Assembly (NCBI GenBank): GCA_043744255.1 | Contig: JAYTVA010000001.1 | Location: 1-64,000 of the forward strand | Direction of reading: 5' to 3' | DNA from: UKL13-2 sp043744255 | GTDB taxonomy: Bacteria > Pseudomonadota > Gammaproteobacteria > Burkholderiales > Usitatibacteraceae | DNA: 64,000 nt | In this document: positions 32,701 to 41,333 of the stretch, in pieces | Numbering within the stretch: the stretch's first letter is position 1 | Layout: each line of letters begins with the position of its first letter | Position numbers and translations under genes: made by a program | The notes under the pieces: generated by a model | Told to the model about the DNA's origin: nothing | Seen by the model: only the letters and a program-made list of their open reading frames with translations | Databases searched by the model: none

Positions 32701-35700
32701 GTGAAATCGACCCGGCCGGATTTGATAGCACCTCGCCAAACGCAGTTGCCGTCAACATTCCCTTGGGTGGTGCCGCCGTGGTCGATTTTGCGGATCAGCA
32801 GCAAACGACGGTAGCAGGCTCTGTCTACAACGATAGCAACGGCAATGCCTTGCGCGATGCGGGTGACGTTGGCATTGCCGGTGTCACCATCCAGCTGTTT
32901 AGTGCCGGGCCCGACGCGCTGCTCGGCAGCGCCGACGATCTTCTGGTCGCAACGAAAATCACCGCTGCCGCTGGCAGCTACAGCTTCACCAATGTGGCAC
33001 CGGGTAGCTATCTGGTTCGCGAACTCGCCGACCCCAGCGGCTTCGTCAGCACCACGCCAAATTCGCTCGCCGTTACCGTGTCAGCGTTCGGCTCCGCCAG
33101 TGCGCAGTTTGGCGAGCAGCTACAGGGCTCGATTGCAGGCACGGTATTCAATGATGCCAATGGTGACGGTCTGCGTGACCCGACCGAAGCTGGCGTCGCT
33201 GCCGTGACCGTTAAGCTGATCGCAGCCGGTCCAGACGGCGTCCTAGGCACCGCCGATGACGTTGTCGCTGGCACCATCACGACCAACGCAAACGGCGTCT
33301 ACAGCTTTGTCAGTCAGCCGGCGGGTGCGTACACCGTCACTGAAACGCTGCCCGCAGGCTATGTCAGTACCACTCCCAAAGTGGTTGCGGTGACGCTGCC
33401 TGTTGGTGGTGTTGCCAACGCGCAATTCGGCGTGCAGCAACAAAATTCGATTAGCGGCACCGTGTTCAACGACAGCAACGGCAACGGCTTTCAGGATCCG
33501 GGCGAGACCGGGCTGGCAGGCGTGCTGGTTGAACTATTCAATGGTTCGGGGATTCTCGTCAGTAGCCGCACCACCAGCGTGACGGGTGCCTACAACTTCG
33601 CCAGTGTCCCGATTGGTATCTACACGCTCGTAGAAACCGATCCCAGCGGCTTCGCCAGCACCACTCCAAATACGGTACCGATCAATCTGGTGGCCGGCAC
33701 TGCGGTTGGCGTCAGCTTTGGCGACCAGCAGCAGGCGACGGTAAATGGCACGGTGTTCAGCGACCTCAACGCCAACGGCTTCCAGGATGCCGGTGAAGCG
33801 GGTCTGGTCGGCGTCACCATTCAGCTTCTTGATGCAGGCAGCAACGTGGTTGCGACCACGACCACCGATGCCAGCGGTGGCTACAGTTTCACCAGCGTCG
33901 CGGCCGGGAGCTACATGGTTCGCGAGATCGATCCGGCGAGTTTCACCAGCACCACCAGCAACGACGTCGCGATCACGGTACCCGTTGGCGGTGCTGGCAG
34001 CGCGCAATTTGGCGATCAGCCGGTGGGCAAGTTGACCGGAACCGTCTTCAATGACCTCAACGGTGACGGCGTGCAGGCCGGTAGCGAAAACGGCATGGGC
34101 GGTGTGATCATCGAATTGATCGGCACCGGCAACATCGTCATCAATACCGCGACCTCGTTAGCGGATGGTGGCTTTGCGTTTTTTGGACTCGCCGCAGGTT
34201 CCTATCAAGTCAGAAAAGTTGTTGACCCCGCAGGCTTTACCGGCACGTCGATAAACCCGGTCAGCGTCACCGTGCCGGCAGGTGGCGCTGGCGTCGCTAA
34301 CTTCGCCGAGCAACAAAGTGGCTCGGTGAGCGGCACGGTGTTCAACGACCCGGACGCATCGGGGACGCAGAACCCCGCTGAGGCCGGACTTGGCGGCGTC
34401 ACCATCCAACTGGTCAATCCAACCACCAGCGCGGTCATCAGCACCGCCGTCACCACCGCAGATGGCAGTTATCAGTTTTCGGGTATCGCGCCGGGCATCT
34501 ACACCGTGCGGGAAGTGCCACCCAGCAGTTATCAGACCACGAGCCCGGTCACGGTATCGGTGACCTTGGCACCCGGCGGCGCAGCTTCGGCAAACTTCGG
34601 TGTTCGCCAAGTCGGTACCGTCACCGGCCACGTATATCTGGATCTCAATGGTGATGGCGTCCAGAGCACCGGGGAGCCTAACCTGAGCAGCGTAGCCGTG
34701 ACGATTACGCCATCAGCGGGAGCCGCAATCAACGTGGCGACCAACGCCAATGGCGACTACACCGCGCTGGTTCCAGCGGGTAGCGTCAGCGTCAACGTGA
34801 CCGATCCCGTTGGCACGGTGCTGACCACCTCCAACGATCCGCAAGTGGTCGTGGTCGCTGCCGGTAACACGGTAGTAGCCACCGCGATTGGCTTCCAGCC
34901 GGTTGGGAGCGTTGGCGGACATGTATTTGAGGATCTGAACGGCAACGGCGTACAAGACATTGCCGAACCGAATCTCGCTGGAATCGCCGTGACGGTGGTG
35001 CCAAGTGTTGGCCCGCCCTTGGCATTCACGACCGACGTCAACGGCAACTTCACCGCGCTTGTACCAGCGGGTTCATCGGTCGTGACGGTCAATGGCCCTG
35101 TTGGAGAGGTGCTGACCACCGCGAACGCGGTACAGACGGTTTCGGTGGCGACCGGTGGGGCAGCAAGTACCGCCAACGTTGGCTTTCATCTCGCGCAAGC
35201 GGATATATCGGTCGCCATCACCGGCTTTCCGCTCAGCGCAGCGGCTGGCGCGTCGGTCAGCGGCACCGTCACCTGCACCAACCTCGGCGTCGATGCCGCG
35301 GTAGCCCCGGCGTGCGCAATCAGCCCACTGCCATTCACAGCGACGATTGCGTGTCTTCCTAATCCCCTGCCAGCGACCCTGCCGGTGGGCGCGGAGATTG
35401 TTTGTGGCGTGTCGTTTGTGATGCCCGCTAGTGGCGCGGTGGTGTTAGCCGCAACTACGTCCTCCGCAACCTCCGACGCCGTACCCGGCAACAATTCGGC
35501 AAGCGTGACCATCGCCTCGGGTGCCTATGCCGACATGACCGCAACGACCACGGTACCGGCGAGTGTCAGCCCCGGCCAAGCAGTAACAGTCTCGGGCGTT
35601 TGTACCAACAACGGGCCGGCAGCAGCAACGACACCGACCTGCGCGCTTAGTGGGATGCCGAGCGGCACCACGCAAAGCTGCACTGCCACGCCGGCATCAT

Positions 35701-38294
35701 TGGCGATTAGCGGCAGTTTGACTTGCAACGCAACCTTTACTGCACCTGCGAGCGGCACGCTCGACATCACCACTACTGCTGCGAGCACTACACCTGACCC
35801 CATCGCCACCAACAACGCGCAGACCAAAACGATCACTGTGACAGCGGTGGATCAAGCCGACATGCGCGCCACCATCAGCGGCTTCCCGACCACTGCTTTG
35901 GCGGGTAGCACTGTCACCGGCACCGCCACCTGTACCAACGCCGGTCCGAGTGCGGCGGCACAAGCAACCTGTGCGATCACGGGCGCACCCGCAGGTGCGG
36001 TCATTACTTGCCTGGCCGCGCCACCGGTCGTGAGTCTGGCCGTCAATGCTGTCATTACCTGTAGCGTCAGCTATGTCATGCCTGCCACCGGCGGCGTCAC
36101 CATCACCGCGACCGCCGGATCAACCACTGCTGATGGCTTGGCGGGCAACGAAGTCGCGACTGCAACGACGACTGCTGCGGCGACCGCCGATGTCACCACC
36201 ACGCTCAGTGGCTTTCCAACCACCGCCAATGCAGGCGTCATCGTCAGTGGCACCGTCAACTACAGCAATGCCGCCACGGCTACCGCTTCCGCACTCGGGG
36301 TCAGCTATCAGATCACGCTCCCGACCAGCCTGACTGGCGTGACCTGTGGTGCACCAGCGAGCTGTGTCTACAACACCGCCACCGGCATCATCGCCATCAC
36401 GGGCTTGCCGACCACCTTGGCAGCGGGTGCTACCGCCACGCATACCCTAAGCTTTGTGCAACCGGCCAGCGGTGTATCGTTTGCCACCTCACTGATTACC
36501 ACCACCAGCAACCAAGGTGCCAACGCGGCAGCGGACAACGCCAGCGTCAACATCGGTGGTGCGCCGGTAGCGGACGTCAACACCACCGTCACTTTGCCGA
36601 GCAGCCCAGTTGCCGCAGCCAGCACGGTCAATGGCAATGTCACATTTGGCAACAATGGCGCGAGCCCGGCAGCGGCGGTGACGTATGCCATGACTCTGTC
36701 GAACGGCTTGACGGGCGCGGTGTTTGGCAACTTGCCGAGCGGCGCGGCGGCAGCCTACAACGCGACGACGGGTGCAGTGGTCTTTACCGGCATGCCATCC
36801 ACGTTGACGGTCGGACAAACGTTGCCGGTGATTAGCTTCACCATCACTGCACCTGCCAGCGGCACGATCACTGCGAGTAGCGCCATCACCACCACCACCG
36901 CTGAAAACGGGTTGATCGCGAACAACAATGCGACGGCCAGCGTGAGTGTTACCGCGCTGCCAGAGGTGGATCTACAGGTAAGTCTCGCCGGATTCCCGGC
37001 GACCAGCAACCCGGGTGTGAATGTCTCTGGCGTCATGACCTGCAGCAACGCGGGGCCGGGTGTTGCGGTAAATAGTTCGTGCACTGCGAGCGGCCTGCCG
37101 ACCGGTGCGACCGTAACCTGCACGCCAACATCACCAGTGGCTGCTCTCGTGATGGGTGCCGCGATTAGCTGTAGTGTGAGTTACACCGCACCGGTATCCG
37201 GTTCCGTCACCGTCACTGGCACGGCGGCATCAAGCACCGCAGAAACCATCACCGCCAACAATGTGGCCAGCGCGACCATCCCGGTGACGACTTTGGGTGC
37301 ATCGATCGCCGTCGCTAACACGATTTACGCGACGCAAAATTCTGGTCTGGGGTGTGCTACAGCGATGAGCACGTTGGCGGTGGTAGACCGGCTGGCTGCC
37401 GGCGTACCCGTGACCTACTGTTTCAAGGCAACGAATACGGGAGCCGGTTATTTGCATAATCTGGCGCTAGCCGACGACGCGCTGGACAACGGCATAAATG
37501 CGCAGGTGCTCGCAGTAGGTGCCACCGCGTTGGTACCCGGCTCCGGGACACTGCCGCTCGCTCCGGGAGCGTCGATCAGCTACTACCGCACGGCGACCAT
37601 TGTGCATACCCTGACCAGCGCGGCGGTGATGAAGGGCACGCCGACGACTGCGGCTGGCATCGCCACCGGCCAAGCTGATGTGACCGGCAGCGGTCAGTCG
37701 ATCCTCACTGCCATTGTCAATCCTCCCGCATCAATCAAATCGGGTAAGCCGGTCAGCCAGGACATTATTGAGTGGATAACGGTGTTGGTTAACACCAGTG
37801 CTGCGCGCGCTCAGAATGTGTCGGTAAGCGACCCAGTGCCGACCAATACGACCTATGTTGGCTCGCTGTCCTGCCAAGCGATGGGTTCGTCGACGACCAC
37901 TAGCTGTGGCTTCGAATCACCCTCAGCGGCGTTCCCACAGGGGCGCGTTTATTGGACGGGGCAGATCGGGCCGGATGCGCTCGCCACCACCGCTGCTAAT
38001 GCTGCGAACAGACTGGTGATCACCTTCCGGGTAAAGGTGGCGGCGGGCGTCACCGCCGTCACCGGCCAAGCCAGTTCGAACTGGAGCTACAACGCCGATG
38101 GCGTGATCGGATTCGCCAAGGTGCTCTCGTCCGATCCGACTCTGGCGGTTGGGCCAACGACGGTGAATGTGGCTGAGCCGATAATCGCGGCAGTGCCCAC
38201 GCTCTCGGAGTGGGCGTTGATAATGCTTGCGGCATTGCTCGGCGCGGGCGCGATGCGCGAACTGCAGCCAGCACGCCGCAGAGGTAGTGAGTAG
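29787..38294 (+). CDS. Giant repeat surface protein with IPTL-CTERM sorting signal
   Basis: About 2835 residues. I start at TTG 29787, with ACGGAG five bases upstream; ATG 29844 is the alternative, and the frame further upstream overlaps the 58-aa gene. A signal peptide ends near 29949 (SQSVLA-VDTG). Regions: an N-terminal ~350-residue domain (29950-31020, with PVHWVISPTKTK, DDVYVMPHADPALATHG, VWAACHSVSVLENLPG and VMYEGGHSHAGTTAD) that I know only as uncharacterised in surface proteins; an Ig-like unit; two DUF11-like units; ten SdrD B-like repeats of ~98-105 aa (32200-35200; FND.NGDG calcium-type loops); six further DUF11-like units (to ~37300); a Cys-containing end region. The C-terminus VPTLSEWALIML, a hydrophobic helix and RRR form the IPTL-CTERM signal for XrtH. 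Confidence 0.88.
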   Translation: MSKAILLQPSSGRGVAAIAMQVFPQPGSKHSPGWLMQMLMALLILCAFSQSVLAVDTGITTNTNFPAGSYIVDTGSAAQTVANGLKPYGLVYDLIVNKKTPVHWVISPTKTKNCASALCVDGDDFSVAANVTGATAPAKNYRGGTFVISGEFVDASVVATIASWKGLGVLVDGPTVAAMPNLPVYGRLTSYPRVVLDTAKGSLVVPYFAAAGIPSTAYTLGLPAALTGCDDVYVMPHADPALATHGALVNFLTASRGYVWAACHSVSVLENLPGMNFLSTGGLVPFTAHVAGVPPNSYAASEGANPIMQFINRTDSAHQNGSEQVYLPKIGSAWRAATTIVAESDPDHPNIPALSAGQAAVMVSGRAFGVSTNGRVMYEGGHSHAGTTADQVSAQRALLNFTLLAGIDRRIELDAKIPPQVSATASVPVSVKILVGGNAPFTYAWTSSCGGSFASATSASTTFTAPSVTAATTCQLKVIVADACGRTNFESGPIKIKVAKQQIGIAKRLGTPVLVSLGVYDVPYTLTLKSLGSLPLTNVQVDDNLAAAFPSPASIAIQIPPVASAPLTINAGYTGKGINKLLAGTDSLPVGSTEYTITYTVRVTLNGSSGTFTSQASATSAATAGGLPVSSDLSNNGAGTEIDPNDNGDPSEAGENTGTPVTLGGPIADLEVTQTGPATVAPNGTITYQIVVKNLGPGAASGALFSDLLPTGFTITSATCAAPGGGTTCGTVVIAGNQVSSTITTLNSGKQVSFTIVGTAPASGTLLHVPRAIVPAGTGDPTDPGNTGAGNNSTSLTTVVLSNGTVSGHVFNDVNGNLVQDAGEADLAGLVVTITTSASTAITTSTDSAGNYSLSVPAGNTSLNVADPAGYVLTTANDPQTIMASSGTNVASSPVGFRSAATITGVVFNDANGDAIRGATELGLVGVTLQLLSPGPDGTPGTSDDVLVATTVTDADGAYRFAGVVPGTYLVREIDPAGFDSTSPNAVAVNIPLGGAAVVDFADQQQTTVAGSVYNDSNGNALRDAGDVGIAGVTIQLFSAGPDALLGSADDLLVATKITAAAGSYSFTNVAPGSYLVRELADPSGFVSTTPNSLAVTVSAFGSASAQFGEQLQGSIAGTVFNDANGDGLRDPTEAGVAAVTVKLIAAGPDGVLGTADDVVAGTITTNANGVYSFVSQPAGAYTVTETLPAGYVSTTPKVVAVTLPVGGVANAQFGVQQQNSISGTVFNDSNGNGFQDPGETGLAGVLVELFNGSGILVSSRTTSVTGAYNFASVPIGIYTLVETDPSGFASTTPNTVPINLVAGTAVGVSFGDQQQATVNGTVFSDLNANGFQDAGEAGLVGVTIQLLDAGSNVVATTTTDASGGYSFTSVAAGSYMVREIDPASFTSTTSNDVAITVPVGGAGSAQFGDQPVGKLTGTVFNDLNGDGVQAGSENGMGGVIIELIGTGNIVINTATSLADGGFAFFGLAAGSYQVRKVVDPAGFTGTSINPVSVTVPAGGAGVANFAEQQSGSVSGTVFNDPDASGTQNPAEAGLGGVTIQLVNPTTSAVISTAVTTADGSYQFSGIAPGIYTVREVPPSSYQTTSPVTVSVTLAPGGAASANFGVRQVGTVTGHVYLDLNGDGVQSTGEPNLSSVAVTITPSAGAAINVATNANGDYTALVPAGSVSVNVTDPVGTVLTTSNDPQVVVVAAGNTVVATAIGFQPVGSVGGHVFEDLNGNGVQDIAEPNLAGIAVTVVPSVGPPLAFTTDVNGNFTALVPAGSSVVTVNGPVGEVLTTANAVQTVSVATGGAASTANVGFHLAQADISVAITGFPLSAAAGASVSGTVTCTNLGVDAAVAPACAISPLPFTATIACLPNPLPATLPVGAEIVCGVSFVMPASGAVVLAATTSSATSDAVPGNNSASVTIASGAYADMTATTTVPASVSPGQAVTVSGVCTNNGPAAATTPTCALSGMPSGTTQSCTATPASLAISGSLTCNATFTAPASGTLDITTTAASTTPDPIATNNAQTKTITVTAVDQADMRATISGFPTTALAGSTVTGTATCTNAGPSAAAQATCAITGAPAGAVITCLAAPPVVSLAVNAVITCSVSYVMPATGGVTITATAGSTTADGLAGNEVATATTTAAATADVTTTLSGFPTTANAGVIVSGTVNYSNAATATASALGVSYQITLPTSLTGVTCGAPASCVYNTATGIIAITGLPTTLAAGATATHTLSFVQPASGVSFATSLITTTSNQGANAAADNASVNIGGAPVADVNTTVTLPSSPVAAASTVNGNVTFGNNGASPAAAVTYAMTLSNGLTGAVFGNLPSGAAAAYNATTGAVVFTGMPSTLTVGQTLPVISFTITAPASGTITASSAITTTTAENGLIANNNATASVSVTALPEVDLQVSLAGFPATSNPGVNVSGVMTCSNAGPGVAVNSSCTASGLPTGATVTCTPTSPVAALVMGAAISCSVSYTAPVSGSVTVTGTAASSTAETITANNVASATIPVTTLGASIAVANTIYATQNSGLGCATAMSTLAVVDRLAAGVPVTYCFKATNTGAGYLHNLALADDALDNGINAQVLAVGATALVPGSGTLPLAPGASISYYRTATIVHTLTSAAVMKGTPTTAAGIATGQADVTGSGQSILTAIVNPPASIKSGKPVSQDIIEWITVLVNTSAARAQNVSVSDPVPTNTTYVGSLSCQAMGSSTTTSCGFESPSAAFPQGRVYWTGQIGPDALATTAANAANRLVITFRVKVAAGVTAVTGQASSNWSYNADGVIGFAKVLSSDPTLAVGPTTVNVAEPIIAAVPTLSEWALIMLAALLGAGAMRELQPARRRGSE

Positions 38295-38325
38295 CCCGTG
38301 CGATTAACGCTCCGCGCCTGACCAG

Positions 38326-41163
38326 ATGCCTGTTTCCTTCTCCAATAAAATCGGTGCTGCACTGGCAATCGGATTGGGCCTCGCACTCGTGCTGGTCGCC
38401 GGCGGCTATTTTGCGTTTGTTCGGTTTGGTGAAAACAATCGTCTGGCGATTCATACCCAGCAGGTGCTGATGAGCCTTCGCGACATCGAATCGAACCTGC
38501 TGGCGGCGGAGTCCGCCCAGCGCGGCTATCTACTCACGGGTAGCAGGAATCATTTGCTGTCGTACGAACGCGCGCATAGCGAGGCGAACGTCGGGCTCGC
38601 GACGCTGCTGAAACTCGTTGCCGATGTGCCGCAGCAAGTGCAATCGCGCGCGCGCCTGCAGCAGCTAGTTGGTGGGCGCCTGGATGCGTCGAGAAAAATT
38701 CTTGAGATTCACGCTGATCGTGGTCAAGCGGCCGCACTGGCGCTGTTGGGGCGCGGTGATGGCGATCATGCGTTGGCGGAGTTGCAAACATTAAGCCAAG
38801 CCATCGCACAGCGCCAGAGCAATCTTCTCTCGACAGGCATGGCCGACGGAGAAACCACATTTCATCAGACGATGGCGTTGTTTGTGGTGGCAATCCTGTT
38901 CTACGTCGTGTTCATGGTGGTGAGCATTGCGCTAATTCGCCAAGAGCTGTATCGACGCCGACTCGTGCGCGCGCAGCTTCGGGAAAGCGAGGCACGCTTA
39001 CGGGCCATCACCGATAGTTTGCCCGCGCTGATTACCTATGTGGATTGCGACGAGCGCTTCCGTTTTTGCAACCAACACATCGAGGCTGTTTTTGCGCGGG
39101 CGCCAGAAAGTCTGATGGGTGCCACCATGCTGATGGCATGTGGACCCAGCCTCTATGCCGACCTCGTCGGTCACGTGCGCAAAGCACTTCAAGGTGAGGC
39201 GGTCAGCTTTGACGGTAGCTTCGTGACCCGCAATCGCACTATGCACCACCACAGCAAGTACGTGCCCGACCGGACTGCCGACGGCATAGTGCGTGGCTTT
39301 TACGCGATCTCGTTTGATATCACCGCCCGTAAGGCGGCGGAAGACGAGCTGTTCGAGGAACATGAGCGCATGGCAGTCACGCTGCGCTCGATCGGGGATG
39401 CGGTCGTCACCACCGACGAGGCTGGCCTCATTACTTACCTAAATCCCGCTGCGGAGTTGATGACAGGCTTTGCAGACTCGCTTGCACGCGGACAACCACT
39501 TGAACACGCATTTCGCTTAATCGATGGCAAAACCCGGCTGAAAGCAGTGAATCCGCTGGAGCAGTCGATCCGTGAAAACCGCGCCGTTGAACGTAGCGCT
39601 GATGCGTTACTCATCAGGAACTGTGGCGCGGAAACCGCGATTGAGCACTCAGCCGCGCCCATCCGTGATCGCGCCGGCAATGTCGCTGGCGGTGTGGTGG
39701 TATTTCATGATGTGAGTGAGGTGAGGGCGCTGGCCGCGCGAATGGCGCGAATGGCGCACCACGACGCGTTGACCGATCTGCCGAATCGCTTGCTGCTGAA
39801 GGATCGTATCGCGCAGGCAATCGGCAAAGCCAATCGCAACCAAAGCCGTCTTGCTGTGCTGTTCTGTGATCTGGATCGATTCAAGCAGGTGAATGACCGG
39901 CTGGGGCATGGGTGTGGCGATGCATTGCTCAAACAAGTTGCTCGACGTCTGGTGGCGGCCGTTCGCGGCATCGACACCGTCAGCAGGCAGGGTGGCGACG
40001 AATTTGTAATCCTGTTGCACGACGTGCCTGACGCGATCTCAATTGCGGCGATCGTCGAGAAAATTCGCGCTACGGTCGGCGCGCCCTACATGATCGCCGA
40101 TCAAACGGCGGACATTGGCATTACCATTGGCATTAGCACCTATCCAGATGACGGAACGGACGAAGATGCTTTGCTCCAAAATGCGGACACGGCGATGTAT
40201 CAGGCCAAGGCGGCTGGCGGTGGTGAGTATCAATTTTTCACTGCCGCGATGAATCTGCATACGCAGCAGCGTTTCGCCCTCGAAAGCGACTTACGGGACG
40301 CGATTGCGAATCACCAATTCACGCTCTATTACCAGCCTAAAGTGAATTTCGCGACTGGCGCAATCGTCGGCGCCGAGGCGTTGATTCGTTGGCCGTACGG
40401 CGCGACCAAAGGGCATACGCCCGGTTCGTTCATTCGCTTTGCCGAGGAGACCGGGCTCATCACTTATGTAGGATTCTGGGTGTTGCAGGAGGCCTGCATG
40501 CAGGTGAGGGTCTGGCAAGCGCTCGGTTTGCCGCCGATCCCTATTTCCGTCAATGTATCAGCGCTGCAGTTGCGGCAAAAAAACTTTGCGGAAGACGTAT
40601 CGAGAATGCTCGCCGCGATGGGCGTGCATCCGAATTTGATTGAGCTGGAACTCATGGAGAACATGCTGATCGACGCCGATGCGGACACAATCGCGCAAAT
40701 GCATGCGCTGCGGCGGCTGGGTGTGCGCTTGGCGATTGACGACTTTGGCACTGGCTACTCGAGCCTGAATTACCTCGCCAAATTTCCGGTTGATATTCTA
40801 AAAATAGATCAATCGTTCGTACGTGAAATCACCACCGCCCGGCACAGCGAAGCCATTTCACTTGCGATCATCACGCTCGCACAGTTGCTCGATCTTGACG
40901 TGGTTGCTGAAGGAATCGAAACCACGGAACAGGCCGCTTTGTTGAGCACTCTCGGATGTGAGGTGATGCAAGGTTTTCTGTTTGCGAAACCGTTGCTGCC
41001 TGACGAGTTTGCGGCGCTGCTTCGCAAGAGTTCAACGGGCGATCCCTCAAAGGTGTTTCAAGATGAAGTTTTCGACGTCTCCGGTAGCCACAGCCATCTC
41101 AGCACTGCGCTAAAAAAAGCACCAGAAATGATTACGTTGCCACGCGCACTCGCAACTGGGTGA
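38326..41163 (+). CDS. CHASE3-PAS-PAS-GGDEF-EAL cyclic-di-GMP protein
   Basis: A 945-residue membrane sensor. Two helices (~10-30, ~185-205) flank a CHASE3 domain with AAESAQRGYLLTGSRNHL. Two PAS domains follow (~225-340 and ~350-470). The GGDEF domain (~480-645) has intact RQGGDEFVILL and LTDLPNRLLLKDRI. The EAL domain (~660-905) keeps AEALIRW, DDFGTGYSSLNYL, KIDQSFV, AEGIET and QGFLFAKPL, so both cyclase and phosphodiesterase sites look complete. It starts 31 bases after the giant gene, suggesting co-transcription and a link between c-di-GMP and the surface protein. Which activity dominates is not readable. Confidence 0.9.
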   Translation: MPVSFSNKIGAALAIGLGLALVLVAGGYFAFVRFGENNRLAIHTQQVLMSLRDIESNLLAAESAQRGYLLTGSRNHLLSYERAHSEANVGLATLLKLVADVPQQVQSRARLQQLVGGRLDASRKILEIHADRGQAAALALLGRGDGDHALAELQTLSQAIAQRQSNLLSTGMADGETTFHQTMALFVVAILFYVVFMVVSIALIRQELYRRRLVRAQLRESEARLRAITDSLPALITYVDCDERFRFCNQHIEAVFARAPESLMGATMLMACGPSLYADLVGHVRKALQGEAVSFDGSFVTRNRTMHHHSKYVPDRTADGIVRGFYAISFDITARKAAEDELFEEHERMAVTLRSIGDAVVTTDEAGLITYLNPAAELMTGFADSLARGQPLEHAFRLIDGKTRLKAVNPLEQSIRENRAVERSADALLIRNCGAETAIEHSAAPIRDRAGNVAGGVVVFHDVSEVRALAARMARMAHHDALTDLPNRLLLKDRIAQAIGKANRNQSRLAVLFCDLDRFKQVNDRLGHGCGDALLKQVARRLVAAVRGIDTVSRQGGDEFVILLHDVPDAISIAAIVEKIRATVGAPYMIADQTADIGITIGISTYPDDGTDEDALLQNADTAMYQAKAAGGGEYQFFTAAMNLHTQQRFALESDLRDAIANHQFTLYYQPKVNFATGAIVGAEALIRWPYGATKGHTPGSFIRFAEETGLITYVGFWVLQEACMQVRVWQALGLPPIPISVNVSALQLRQKNFAEDVSRMLAAMGVHPNLIELELMENMLIDADADTIAQMHALRRLGVRLAIDDFGTGYSSLNYLAKFPVDILKIDQSFVREITTARHSEAISLAIITLAQLLDLDVVAEGIETTEQAALLSTLGCEVMQGFLFAKPLLPDEFAALLRKSSTGDPSKVFQDEVFDVSGSHSHLSTALKKAPEMITLPRALATG

Positions 41164-41204
41164 GCGCACCTACGTGCGTTTCACGCGGCAGACTCCACCG
41201 CTCG

Positions 41205-41221
41205 CCTGTTACAATTGACAG
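41205..41221 (+). promoter_or_regulatory. lux-box palindrome 5 (upstream of DUF11 protein)
   Basis: CCTGTTACAATTGACAG: CTGTTA/TGACAG arms with one mismatch to the others. TATATT (41245-41250) or TATTCT (41247-41252) follows 24-26 bases after the box, the same placement as at boxes 1, 3 and 4. The start codon is 113 bases after the box. Confidence 0.7.
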
Positions 41222-41333
41222 CTATGTAGCGTCGAGTTGCTTGTTATATTCTGTGCTAGCCGAAGTGGCCTCGGCGGCTCAACTGCGCGTAGTGCGTGGA
41301 CGATAGCGCGCTGACACATTTTTGAGTAGAAGA

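Noticed and set aside
32200..35200. Regularly spaced repeats that could be taken for CRISPR
   Set aside because: The units are ~300 bp, protein-coding in one frame and only partly similar in DNA; no short direct repeats with unique spacers and no cas genes.
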